DNA of 30,629 nucleotides from SFWF01 sp045591645 (GTDB lineage: Bacteria > Bacillota > Clostridia > Oscillospirales > Acutalibacteraceae). The position numbers and the translations under genes are program-made. This document shows, piece after piece, positions 7,585-14,898 of this stretch (positions are counted from its first letter, which is position 1; every line of letters begins with the position of its first letter). The stretch covers positions 1-30,629 of the forward strand of contig JAZNTG010000041.1 in the NCBI GenBank assembly GCA_045591645.1, read 5' to 3'. The notes under the pieces were generated by a model that saw only the letters and a program-made list of their open reading frames with translations, ran no database searches and had not been told where the DNA came from.

Positions 7585-8238
7585 GTGAAGACCCAAGCAA
7601 ATAAAACACCCTATAAAAGAATAGCCTTAGCCCTCAGCTTGTGCGCACTGCTCATTTGGGCGATCCTGGGCACAGGTGCATCGTTGGCATGGTTTACCGA
7701 TACCTCTCCCGAAATCAACAATATATTCCATTTTGCTGAATTTGACGTGGAAGTGTCCCATCGCCTAACCGATGGAAAATGGGAACTGATTGACGGCAAG
7801 ACCGATATTTTTGATGATGAAGCACTATACGAACCCGGCTATGTGCAGGTCGTATATCTGAAAGTAGAAAACAAAGGCACTCTGCCGTTTAAGTTTTCAA
7901 CGGCAGTTAATGTAAACGGCTGTATCGTTGCAACTAACGTGTTCGGTCAGGAATTTATGCTGCAGGACTACTTAAAATTCGGCATTACAACCGCCGACAG
8001 CGAAGAAGCAATGAAGAACAGCGTTCCAGATCGTGAAAAAGCAGTTGAGATCGCAGATATGCCCTTAAAGAACTATGATACCGAAACAGCTGTTTTAGAG
8101 GCCGGCGCAACCAAGTATATCGCACTGATCGTCCGTATGCCTGAGGAAGTCGGCAACGTTGCCAACTATCGTGGTGAAACGATCCCGCAGGTCGAGCTTG
8201 GCATCACCGTCAAAGCAGACCAAATCAAGAACAAATAA
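7585..8238 (+). CDS. TasA-like secreted protein, single-domain (SipW-type signal)
   Basis: Secreted protein of 217 residues. The signal segment (about 11-37) ends in ASLAWFTDTS. The mature domain matches the TasA-like domain of the protein at 4149-6185 in order: ALYEPGYVQVVYLKVEN, GTLPFKFSTAVNV, a LQDYLKFGI region, and VANYRGETIPQVELGI near the end. It is thus a short form of that domain without a beta-helix and probably a basic building block of a fibre. The start is GTG 7585 with AAGGAGG at 7570-7576. It follows the sortase-type gene by 17 bases, which suggests one transcript. It has no anchor and no cysteine pair in the signal-adjacent part. Confidence 0.86.
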   Translation: MKTQANKTPYKRIALALSLCALLIWAILGTGASLAWFTDTSPEINNIFHFAEFDVEVSHRLTDGKWELIDGKTDIFDDEALYEPGYVQVVYLKVENKGTLPFKFSTAVNVNGCIVATNVFGQEFMLQDYLKFGITTADSEEAMKNSVPDREKAVEIADMPLKNYDTETAVLEAGATKYIALIVRMPEEVGNVANYRGETIPQVELGITVKADQIKNK

Positions 8239-8272
8239 CCCTAAAGCGAATCTTTGAAAGGAGGACGATAGT

Positions 8273-8989
8273 GTGAGAAAACTTTTTAACGAGTTTTTCT
8301 ACATACCCAAGCACGGAAAAGTGCGTGAAAAAGTAATGCTAACACGCTTAACAATGACGATCACCATTGTAATTATGTGTCTGGCAGCAATGAGCATTAC
8401 TGCTTACGCCTATTTCTCTTACAATGTCACCTCCGGCTCCAACATTATTAAAGCGGCAAATTTCTGTACCGATGTTACGGTTCAGATTACGGATGCTAAT
8501 GGCAATGAAGTCGAAGTTATAACAAGCGATTATGTGTCGCATTTGGCAAAAGGATTAGAAGCCAATAAAACCTATTTTATTACATTAAAGCATACTGAAC
8601 GCAGCACATCGCAGACAGGATTTGTGATAGTAACTGCTACAGATTGCGATACTCGATACCACACTCAACAACTTGGTAGAGATGGAGACGGTAAGACATT
8701 AACGATTACTTTTACCATTACCCCTGGTGCAACTACCGACGTTACATTTTATTCTCATTGGGGCACATCCTCTTTTTACCCTGATTACGAGGATATTGGA
8801 GAAAATGATGAACGATACATCATTCAAGGCGAAAATATCCAAATGACCGTTAAAGGTGCAAAACCGAGCAGTGATAACGGTGAATCAGAAGATACTACGA
8901 CTCAGCCGGCTGAAACAACTGAGCAACCCCAGTCTGTAACCGAGAATACGGAGACAACAAGCGCACCCACTACCGAGGCAATCGAATAA
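8273..8989 (+). CDS. SipW-type secreted protein with Thr/Glu-rich tail
   Basis: Last intact gene of the locus, 238 residues. A basic N-terminal stretch (about 1-25) precedes a hydrophobic segment ending in ITAYAYFSYNVTSGSN (about 41-56), the SipW/TasA-like junction. The middle forms a beta-rich domain (about 57-205) ending in MTVKGA. The last 35 residues are low-complexity, rich in T, E, S and P (TTTQPAETTEQP, TETTSAPTTEAIE), with no membrane segment or anchor motif. Such tails are often flexible and O-glycosylated; that is inference. The start is GTG 8273 with AAAGGAGG at 8257-8264; a GTG two bases earlier is out of frame. The gene follows its neighbour by 34 bases. It is the most divergent of the six TasA-like proteins. 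Confidence 0.78.
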   Translation: MRKLFNEFFYIPKHGKVREKVMLTRLTMTITIVIMCLAAMSITAYAYFSYNVTSGSNIIKAANFCTDVTVQITDANGNEVEVITSDYVSHLAKGLEANKTYFITLKHTERSTSQTGFVIVTATDCDTRYHTQQLGRDGDGKTLTITFTITPGATTDVTFYSHWGTSSFYPDYEDIGENDERYIIQGENIQMTVKGAKPSSDNGESEDTTTQPAETTEQPQSVTENTETTSAPTTEAIE

Positions 8990-9077
8990 ATGAAGTTAAA
9001 AATATTTACCAAAATCTCCCGATTTTTCAAAAAATGGGGGTAACTCCTGTTTACCTACTGAAAAGGAGGCTAACAGC

Positions 9078-9310
9078 GTGAATAACACCCCTAAAACAGA
9101 AGAATTTGAACGTTGCGTTATGTGAGACAAGTTGACTGCATACCTATTTCTCTGCCGATTGATTGGCGTGAAAATTACGAAATCGGGCTGGGTCAGGTCT
9201 GTGCCGAATGTGCTAAGAAGCAGCGAGAAGCAACAATAAGAGAAAACACACTCATTAATGCACAAATCATGCTCGCCGTAGAGCAAAGCAGAAAAGAAAG
9301 CAAAGAATAA
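9078..9310 (+). pseudogene. Small zinc-ribbon protein gene, frameshifted
   Basis: GTG 9078 with AAAAGGAGG at 9060-9068 begins MNNTPKTEEFERCVM and then meets TGA at 9123. Restoring one base near 9124-9125 joins this to the reading frame that continues to 9310 (RQVDCIPISLPIDWREN...). The joined product would have about 77 residues with two CxxC pairs, CVMC (the second Cys lies at the break) and CAEC, typical of a small zinc ribbon. The damage sits exactly inside the first metal-binding pair, which makes a simple one-base deletion likely; a sequencing error is the alternative. The function of the intact family is not known to me. Confidence 0.6.
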
Positions 9311-9311
9311 T

Positions 9312-9518
9312 GTGCGCGAAGCCATCGGTAAAGATAACTGGGGCGGCACGGCTGATGAGATAGCCTACTCCATAGCCAATAGTTTCAGGAACAGCAAAGG
9401 ACACTGGTCATAAGTCGGCAGGTTCAAGTACACCTACATGGCAGTCGGAGTTATGTATGACGGATATTACTGGTATGTCTGCGTATGCATGGACTCTGAA
9501 AACACAGACTTAAAATAA
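9312..9518 (+). pseudogene. CAP (SCP/PR-1)-domain remnant
   Basis: One frame reads DEIAYSIANSFRNSKGHWS, a TAA stop at 9411-9413, then VGRFKYTYMAVGVMYDGYYW in the same frame to TAA at 9516. The order (helix, xxNSxGH, then YxxxxVGVxYxGxYW) matches the C-terminal half of CAP-domain proteins, which are usually extracellular. The N-terminal half is missing, there is no start codon with a binding site, and there is an internal stop, so the gene is a dead fragment. It is followed by a terminator. It may be the remains of an adjacent secreted protein or may have arrived with the mobile element. Confidence 0.5.
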
Positions 9519-9522
9519 GCAT

Positions 9523-9588
9523 AAAAATACCCACTGGATGCGGCGGTTCTTCACGGACCTTTGCCGCAATCCGGTGGGTATTTTTTTG
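9523..9588 (+). terminator. Strong rho-independent terminator
   Basis: A long hairpin pairs AAAAATACCCACTGGAT (from 9523) with the segment ending in GGTGGGTATTTTT (to 9588), with inner CGGC/GCCG pairs and a run of seven T at its 3' side. The A-rich 5' side and T-rich 3' side mean it can also work on the - strand. It closes the region after the CAP remnant and would end read-through from the fibre locus. Confidence 0.85.
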
Positions 9589-9664
9589 TCTGTGACAAAG
9601 TACCCCCTGTTCTACAGGGGGCAAAAAATAGCTTTTAGCGAGGAGTAGAGTAGAGAAGAAAAAG

Positions 9665-9718
9665 CTCCTTGGTATAGTAGAAGTGGTTTGCCGACCACAC
9701 AACTAAAATATCAAGGAG
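9665..9718 (+). promoter_or_regulatory. IS200 leader stem hiding the tnpA ribosome binding site
   Basis: CTCCTTGGTAT (9665-9675) pairs with ATATCAAGGAG (9708-9718), and a hairpin GTGGT/ACCAC (9684-9688 with 9695-9699) stands inside it. The 3' strand contains the AAGGAGG ribosome binding site of tnpA (9713-9719), so the folded mRNA would block translation. A leader stem that sequesters the transposase start is known for IS200 of enterobacteria; here the sequence is different but the logic is the same. Confidence 0.7.
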
Positions 9719-9724
9719 GTCTTT

Positions 9725-10192
9725 ATCGTAAAAGAAAAAGACATAAATAGTTTAGACCATACAAGCTGGAGATGTCAATACCATATTGTATTTGCACCCA
9801 AATATCGCAGACAAGTAATATACAGAGAAATCAAGGTTGACATAGGGAAAATCTTGAGAAAATTGTGCGAACAAAAGGGTGTAGAAATAATAGAAGCAGA
9901 ATTATGCTCGGACCACGTACATATGCTCGTAAGTATACCACCCAAATACAGTGTATCACAAATAATGGGGTATCTAAAAGGTAAAAGTAGTCCAATGATT
10001 TTCGACAGACATGCGAATTTGAAATACAAGTATGGAAATAGGCATTTCTGGGCAAGAGGATATTATGTAGATACTGTAGGAAGAAATAAAAAGCAAGTGC
10101 AGGAATACATAAAGCATCAGTTAGACGAAGACCAAATGAGCTTGAAAGAATATATCGACCCGTTTACGGGTAGCGAGAACAAGAAGGCATAA
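9725..10192 (+). CDS. tnpA: IS200 family transposase TnpA, start codon not standard
   Basis: Single-strand DNA transposase of the Y1/HUH class. Conserved parts are WRCQYHIVFAPKYRRQ at the N-terminus, the HUH motif in CSDHVHMLVSIPP, KGKSS, FWARGYYVDTVG, and the catalytic tyrosine region VQEYIKHQL near the C-terminus. The conserved N-terminus is encoded directly after the ribosome binding site (9713-9719), but no ATG, GTG or TTG occurs there: the codon at the right distance is ATC (9725), followed by GTA AAA GAA. The first usable start in frame is TTG 9854, which would drop the conserved N-terminal strand. Either ATC serves as a rare start or the start codon has been lost (for instance by a three-base deletion). 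From 9725 the product has about 155 residues, the normal size. Confidence 0.8.
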   Translation: MVKEKDINSLDHTSWRCQYHIVFAPKYRRQVIYREIKVDIGKILRKLCEQKGVEIIEAELCSDHVHMLVSIPPKYSVSQIMGYLKGKSSPMIFDRHANLKYKYGNRHFWARGYYVDTVGRNKKQVQEYIKHQLDEDQMSLKEYIDPFTGSENKKA

Positions 10193-10277
10193 AAATAAAC
10201 CCCTTGAGGGGTAGCACGAAAAAGTAATGCAATCGGCAAACCTTTCGGCGCCCCTTTAGGGGTTTCGTCTGTAAAAT

Positions 10278-10317
10278 GCCCTTGAAGGGCTATCCAAGCC
10301 TCCGGCTTAGCCGGAGG
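10278..10317 (-). terminator. Hairpins behind gapA
   Basis: Read on the - strand after the gapA stop, a stem of GC pairs (10317-10299) is followed by GCCCTTGAAGGGC (10290-10278) and then ATTTTA. The second hairpin with its short T-run could end the gapA message. Both are also part of the right end of the IS200-type element, so the insertion may have replaced the original terminator. Confidence 0.4.
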
Positions 10318-10334
10318 TCCTGACTTGCTTAGGA

Positions 10335-11366
10335 TTAAAGCTCAGCAAAGTACTTAATTGTACGAACCATCTGGCTGGTGTAGCTGTTCTCGTTGTCATA
10401 CCAAGAAACAACCTGAACCTCATAAAGATCATCAGCGATCTTAGCAACCATAGTCTGAGTAGCATCGAAGAGAGAACCGTAACGCATACCGATAACGTCG
10501 CTAGATACGATCTGATCCTCGTTGTAGCCGAAGGACTCGGAAGCAGCAGCCTTCATAGCAGCGTTGATGCCTTCCTTGGTTACGTCAGCACCCTTAACAA
10601 CAGCGGTAAGGATGGTGGTAGAACCTGTAGCAACAGGAACACGCTGAGCAGAACCGATGAGCTTGCCGTTGAGCTCGGGGATAACAAGGCCGATAGCCTT
10701 AGCAGCACCTGTAGAGTTAGGAACGATGTTAGCAGCACCTGCTCTTGCTCTTCTGAGGTCACCCTTTCTCTGAGGACCGTCAAGGATCATCTGATCGCCT
10801 GTATACGCGTGGATGGTGCTCATGATACCGCTCTGGATAGCAGCATACTCGTTAAGAGCCTTAGCCATAGGAGCAAGGCAGTTGGTGGTGCAGGAAGCAG
10901 CAGAAATGATCTTGTCGTCAGCGGTGAGGGTGTCCTCGTTAACGCTGAAAACGATAGTGGGAAGATCGTTGCCTGCGGGAGCAGAGATAACAACCTTCTT
11001 AGCGCCTGCGTCGATGTGAGCCTGGCTCTTGTCCTTAGAGCAGTAGAAGCCTGTGCACTCGAGAACTACGTCTACGCCGATCTCTCCCCAAGGAAGATCC
11101 TTTGCGTCCTTCTCAGCATAGATCTTGAGGGTCTTACCGTCAACAGTGATGGTGCCTGCCTCGTCATCTGCAGAAACGGTGTGAAGATTCTCACCGATAT
11201 AACCGCAGTAGCCGCCCTGTGCAGTATCATACTTAAGAAGATTAGCAAGCATAGAGGGCTTAGTAAGATCGTTGATTGCAACTACATCATAGCCTTCAGC
11301 GCCGAACATCTGGCGGAAAGCAAGACGGCCTATACGGCCAAATCCGTTAATAGCAACTTTTACCAT
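10335..11366 (-). CDS. gapA: Glyceraldehyde-3-phosphate dehydrogenase, type I
   Basis: Cytosolic glycolytic enzyme that oxidises glyceraldehyde-3-phosphate with phosphate and NAD+ to 1,3-bisphosphoglycerate. It has 343 residues, the usual size. Visible motifs are the Rossmann NGFGRIGR (8-14), Asp33 in AINDLT (points to NAD rather than NADP), the active-site ASCTTNC with Cys159, HAYTGDQ, RRARAGAANIVPNSTGAAKA, and WYDNENSYTSQMV near the end. The start ATG follows GGAGGTTAATTTTT. It has its own promoter (11398-11426) and stands alone between the long Rnf transcript upstream and the IS200-type element downstream. The codon choice is strongly biased (CTC, GTA and AAG frequent), as expected for a highly expressed gene. 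Confidence 0.98.
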   Translation of the reverse strand: MVKVAINGFGRIGRLAFRQMFGAEGYDVVAINDLTKPSMLANLLKYDTAQGGYCGYIGENLHTVSADDEAGTITVDGKTLKIYAEKDAKDLPWGEIGVDVVLECTGFYCSKDKSQAHIDAGAKKVVISAPAGNDLPTIVFSVNEDTLTADDKIISAASCTTNCLAPMAKALNEYAAIQSGIMSTIHAYTGDQMILDGPQRKGDLRRARAGAANIVPNSTGAAKAIGLVIPELNGKLIGSAQRVPVATGSTTILTAVVKGADVTKEGINAAMKAAASESFGYNEDQIVSSDVIGMRYGSLFDATQTMVAKIADDLYEVQVVSWYDNENSYTSQMVRTIKYFAEL

Positions 11367-11397
11367 AAAAATTAACCTCCAAAAAAATTCTTTTACT

Positions 11398-11426
11398 ATT
11401 TTAACCCAAATTACTTAAATTTGCAA
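11398..11426 (-). promoter_or_regulatory. Promoter of gapA
   Basis: On the - strand TTGCAA (11426-11421) and TAAAAT (11403-11398) are separated by exactly 17 bases, a good sigma-A type promoter. A message would start near 11391 and reach the gapA start codon after about 25 bases with a GGAGG site. The A/T-rich stretch upstream could act as an UP-like element. Confidence 0.7.
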
Positions 11427-11524
11427 GCAATTCGTTTAAAATTTAACAATAAATTAAGCTATTTTTGCAAATTCTGCAATTCTGTACTAAAAAGGAAAAT
11501 CAAAGGACAAGTTTTAGTGCAAAA

Positions 11525-13087
11525 TTACAGACTGTCTATAAGGCTTTCGGCACACTTCATACCGTCCACCGCTGCCGACATTATGCCTCCTGCATAGCCT
11601 GCACCCTCACCTGAAGGATAGACACCTGTAATGGATACTGAGACCAGCTTCTCATCCCTCACCATTCTGACAGGTGAGGAGCTTCTAGTCTCAGGCGCCG
11701 TGAGCACTGCGCCATCATCAGCAAAGCCCGAAAGCCTGTTATCAAGCGCGGCAATACCGAGCTTTAAAGAACGGTTTATAAACTCAGGGAATATCTTTGA
11801 AATATCAGAGTAGACTGCCGTAGGTCTTACGGTAGGCTCACAGATAGGCTCTGCGTTTTCACCGTAGAGATAAGCACCTACCGTCGAAACGGGAACACCG
11901 CGTCCGTCGGTCAAAGAATAAGCCGCCTGCTCAATACTTCTCTGAAGCTCGATCCCCGAAAGGATATCGTCACCGAGATCCTCGGGTAATACTTCAGTCA
12001 GCACTGCGCTGTTGGCATTTTTACCGTCACGCGCGCAGTAGCTCATACCGTTTACGGCTATACGTCGGTCCTCGCTTGAAGCGTTGACCACGTATCCGCC
12101 GGGGCACATACAAAAGGTATACACACCGCGTCCGTTTTCGAGATGCACCGCGAGCTTGTAATCTGCGGCAGAAAGCGCGGGGTGCTCGGCAAAATCACCG
12201 TATAAAGTGCGGTTTATCATACTTTGCGGATGCTCTATCCTTACCCCCATTGCAAACGGCTTTTTAATCATATGAAGTCCCGCATCGCGCAGCATATAAA
12301 AGGTATCTCTTGCCGAGTGACCTATTGCAAGCACAAGTCGGTCACAAGGTATATTATAGCTTCCAGCGTCAGAAATTACATCAACCGAAACGATGCGGTC
12401 ACCGTCGGTATTTATCTTTTCAAGCTTGTGCATAAAGCGAATCTCACCGCCGAGAGAGACTATCTTTTCTCTGATATTCTTAATAACCGCCGCTAAAACA
12501 TCGGTGCCTATATGCGGCTTGGCATCAGTCAGGATGTCACTCGACGCACCGTTTTCATAAAATATCTTCAGCACCTCGCGGCAACGGATATCCTTTATTC
12601 CCGTAGTAAGCTTCCCGTCCGAAAAAGCACCTGCACCGCCCTCACCGAACTGAACGTTTGAGCGCAGATCAAGCGGCATGCCCGACCAGAAAGCCTCTAC
12701 ATCGCGTGTTCTTGATTCAACATCTCGGCCCTGTTCGAGCACGATAGGACGAAGCCCAGCGCGAGCCAGTGTGTAAGCCGCAAAAATTCCCGCAGGACCG
12801 AAGCCTACTATAACGGGTCTGAGCGAGGGTAGAGAAGTTGCCTTTTTATAAGTGTAAACAGGCTCTTCGTATATTTTTGCGTTCTTTATCTTCTTAACCG
12901 CTAAAACCTCATTTTCGGCTTCTATAAGCACCGAACAGCAGAAATGAACATCGTTTTTGCGCCTTGCGTCGACCGATCTTTTATATAGCTTTGCATCTTT
13001 TATTCTGATACCCTTAAAACTCAAAGCGGAGCTTAAATTGCTAAAATCGGTGTCAAGCGGCAGCTTTATATCTGATACTAAAATCAT
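11525..13087 (-). CDS. FAD-dependent oxidoreductase (COG2509-like)
   Basis: Predicted flavoprotein dehydrogenase of 520 residues, cytosolic. An N-terminal domain of about 95 residues (MILVSDIKLPLDTDF...) precedes the FAD-binding Rossmann motif VIVGFGPAGIFAAYTLARAG. Later come QFGEGGAGAFSDGKLTTG, LVLAIGHSARDTF and a C-terminal GVYPSGEGAGYAGGIMSAA that closes the FAD site. The architecture fits the conserved 'NAD(P)/FAD-dependent oxidoreductase' family; the substrate is unknown. The frame is open to 13138, but ATG 13087 overlaps the stop of the upstream gene (ATGA), the common translational coupling in this operon, so it is the likely start. It is the last gene of the long minus-strand transcript. 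I see no clear terminator behind it. Confidence 0.88.
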   Translation of the reverse strand: MILVSDIKLPLDTDFSNLSSALSFKGIRIKDAKLYKRSVDARRKNDVHFCCSVLIEAENEVLAVKKIKNAKIYEEPVYTYKKATSLPSLRPVIVGFGPAGIFAAYTLARAGLRPIVLEQGRDVESRTRDVEAFWSGMPLDLRSNVQFGEGGAGAFSDGKLTTGIKDIRCREVLKIFYENGASSDILTDAKPHIGTDVLAAVIKNIREKIVSLGGEIRFMHKLEKINTDGDRIVSVDVISDAGSYNIPCDRLVLAIGHSARDTFYMLRDAGLHMIKKPFAMGVRIEHPQSMINRTLYGDFAEHPALSAADYKLAVHLENGRGVYTFCMCPGGYVVNASSEDRRIAVNGMSYCARDGKNANSAVLTEVLPEDLGDDILSGIELQRSIEQAAYSLTDGRGVPVSTVGAYLYGENAEPICEPTVRPTAVYSDISKIFPEFINRSLKLGIAALDNRLSGFADDGAVLTAPETRSSSPVRMVRDEKLVSVSITGVYPSGEGAGYAGGIMSAAVDGMKCAESLIDSL

Positions 13088-14313
13088 AACAGTTCTACCA
13101 CACTTTCTCCCGCAAGTATTCCGGAGCCCCAAGCCCACGCGAGGTTAAAGCCTCCGCAGTCGCCGTCAATGTCAAGAATTTCACCTGTCGCGAAAAGTCC
13201 CTTTATCTTTTTGGACATCATAGTCTTATCATCAAATTCTTTTGTAGAAAGTCCGCCTGCAGTCACCTGAGAGTTTAAAAAGCCTGTGTTTGAAGTGACC
13301 TTAAAACGTAGATCCTTAAGCGTTTTTGCAAGATATTTAATATCTTTGTCAGAAAGGGATGAGGCTTTATTACAAAGCTTAAAACCGCAATATTTCAGCA
13401 CCACTTGACCGAGCCTTTTGTTGAGCGAGCCTGTAAAGAAGTCTTCAAGAGTACGTTCGGATAGTAAAATTACCCTTTTTTTCAGTGAAGCAGTCAGTGT
13501 ATCAATAGCGGTATCGGGGTAAATATCAAGACTGACCTCATAATTTTTATCATCTCTTGCGGATTGTCTTGATATCTGAAGTATAGCAGGACCTGAAAGA
13601 CCGTAATCGCAGAAAAGCACCTCGTCGGTATATTCGCAAAAAGATTTTCCGTCACAAAGCAAGGTGGCTTTCGCGTCAACCTTTATTCCTTTAAGTTGTT
13701 TTACAAAATCTGTCTCGGTCTTTAACTGAACGAGAGAGGGTGAGGCTTTGACAGAGTCGAGTCCCATATTTTTTAAAACACGGAACATACCGCCGTCAGA
13801 GCCTATTTTTACGCCGCCTGAAAAAAGTCCTGTAGCCACAATTACGCTTTTAGAGACAATGCGGTCATTTTCTGAAATAAGTATAAACTCTTTGCCTGTT
13901 TTTAACTCTTTTATCCTACAGTTTAAAACAGTTTCTACACCGAGTCGGTCGCACTCATATCTCAGAGCATCTACTACCGAGGAAGCCTGCAAGGAAGCGG
14001 GATAGACCTTATCGCCCTCGGATACAAAATCAACTCCAAGTGACTCAAAAAAGTCCATTATCTTATTATAGCCGTATTTTTCGAGAGCAAAGCGGCAAAA
14101 CTCTTTGTCCTTGCCGTGATAACGCGATATGTCAAGGTTTTTATTTGTAATGTTACACCGTCCGTTGCCCGTGGTTATCAGCTTTTTGCCAACTCGATCA
14201 AGCCCTTCAAGCAAAATTACCCGAAGAGCAGAATTTTTGCGCTTTGCAGTTATAGCCGCGGCAAGACCCGATGCTCCGCCGCCGACGATCGCAATGTCGG
14301 TAAAGTATTCCAT
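13084..14313 (-). CDS. HI0933-family flavoprotein (BaiN-like)
   Basis: Flavin-dependent oxidoreductase of 409 residues. The FAD motif IAIVGGGASGLAAAITAKR (about 7-25) is followed by GLDRVGKKLITTGNGRCNITN (DRVGKK...NGRCN is the family signature), a middle substrate domain, and a C-terminal GLFATGEILDIDGDCGGFNLAWAWGSG. These match the HI0933/BaiN family; the reaction is not established for most members, though BaiN is known from bile-acid metabolism. That role cannot be assumed here, as no other bai gene is in view. The start ATG has AGGAG 7 bases upstream. The stop overlaps the next start by 4 bases. Confidence 0.93.
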   Translation of the reverse strand: MEYFTDIAIVGGGASGLAAAITAKRKNSALRVILLEGLDRVGKKLITTGNGRCNITNKNLDISRYHGKDKEFCRFALEKYGYNKIMDFFESLGVDFVSEGDKVYPASLQASSVVDALRYECDRLGVETVLNCRIKELKTGKEFILISENDRIVSKSVIVATGLFSGGVKIGSDGGMFRVLKNMGLDSVKASPSLVQLKTETDFVKQLKGIKVDAKATLLCDGKSFCEYTDEVLFCDYGLSGPAILQISRQSARDDKNYEVSLDIYPDTAIDTLTASLKKRVILLSERTLEDFFTGSLNKRLGQVVLKYCGFKLCNKASSLSDKDIKYLAKTLKDLRFKVTSNTGFLNSQVTAGGLSTKEFDDKTMMSKKIKGLFATGEILDIDGDCGGFNLAWAWGSGILAGESVVELL

Positions 14314-14322
14314 ACCGTACTC

Positions 14323-14898
14323 CTAAAACTTAAAAATTATACCTACAAGAGCACCTATACCGATATAAAGAATGGGGTGCTTTTTAAATTTCAATACACC
14401 GAAAAGCATAAGTCCGAAGAGAATTATAGCCTTGATGTTTACGATATCGAGAAAAGCGATAGCACCAAAATCAAAGAAAAGGGGGAGCGCGACACCGAGC
14501 AGTGACACGAATAAAAGTCCGATAACTGCGGGACGAAGCGAATAAAAGGTATTTTTAACAAGTTGGCTGTCCTTGAACTTATTTAAGAAGCCTGCGATTA
14601 TCATAATAACGATAATGCTTGGAAGAATCAGCGAGAGAGTGGCAACAACTGCACCTAAAACTCCCGTTAAAGCTCCGCCCTCGGTAGAACCTGCCTGAAA
14701 GCCTGCATAGGTCGCCATATTGATACCGATAGGTCCTGGGGTAGATTCGGAAATTGCTATCATATCTGTTAACTCGGCTCTTGTGAACCAATCGTAACGG
14801 TCGGCAATATCCATAAGAAAGGGGATTGTTGCAAGTCCGCCGCCTACGGCGAAGAGACCTGTCTTGAAGAATTCCCAAAAAAGATATAAAAAGGTCAT
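14323..14898 (-). CDS. chrA: Chromate-type (CHR) transporter, half-size, second subunit
   Basis: Membrane protein of 191 residues with about six hydrophobic segments. It has the CHR-domain pattern FFKTGLFAVGGGLATIPFL near the N-terminus and DMIAISESTPGPIGINMATYAGF with the conserved PGP. Such half-size proteins work in pairs and are thought to move chromate or sulfate-like anions; the real substrate in Clostridia is unknown. The start codon shares one base with the stop of the upstream half (14898), which fits equal synthesis of two partners. Confidence 0.92.
   Translation of the reverse strand: MTFLYLFWEFFKTGLFAVGGGLATIPFLMDIADRYDWFTRAELTDMIAISESTPGPIGINMATYAGFQAGSTEGGALTGVLGAVVATLSLILPSIIVIMIIAGFLNKFKDSQLVKNTFYSLRPAVIGLLFVSLLGVALPLFFDFGAIAFLDIVNIKAIILFGLMLFGVLKFKKHPILYIGIGALVGIIFKF

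Larger units (their letters stand above)
9603..10317 (+). mobile_element. IS200-type insertion sequence
   Basis: The unit is bounded on the left by a subterminal hairpin (CCCCCTG/CAGGGGG, 9603-9621) and on the right by a row of short GC-rich hairpins (10200-10211, 10251-10262, 10278-10290 and 10299-10317). Between them is one gene for a Y1 (HUH) transposase. The size of about 700 bp, the subterminal palindromes and the single small tnpA fit the IS200 group of IS200/IS605. Exact ends cannot be set because this family makes no target duplication. No tnpB or omega-RNA gene is present. Confidence 0.8.

Noticed and set aside
10200..10317. Row of short GC hairpins as attC sites or a CRISPR array
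   Set aside because: Only four short, unequal palindromes, no integrase or cas gene; they fit the right end of an IS200-type element.
10809..11375. Plus-strand frame inside gapA
   Set aside because: Antisense shadow caused by the strong codon bias of gapA.
13084..14313. BaiN-like protein as evidence for bile-acid 7-dehydroxylation
   Set aside because: The family is broad and no other bai gene is in the window.
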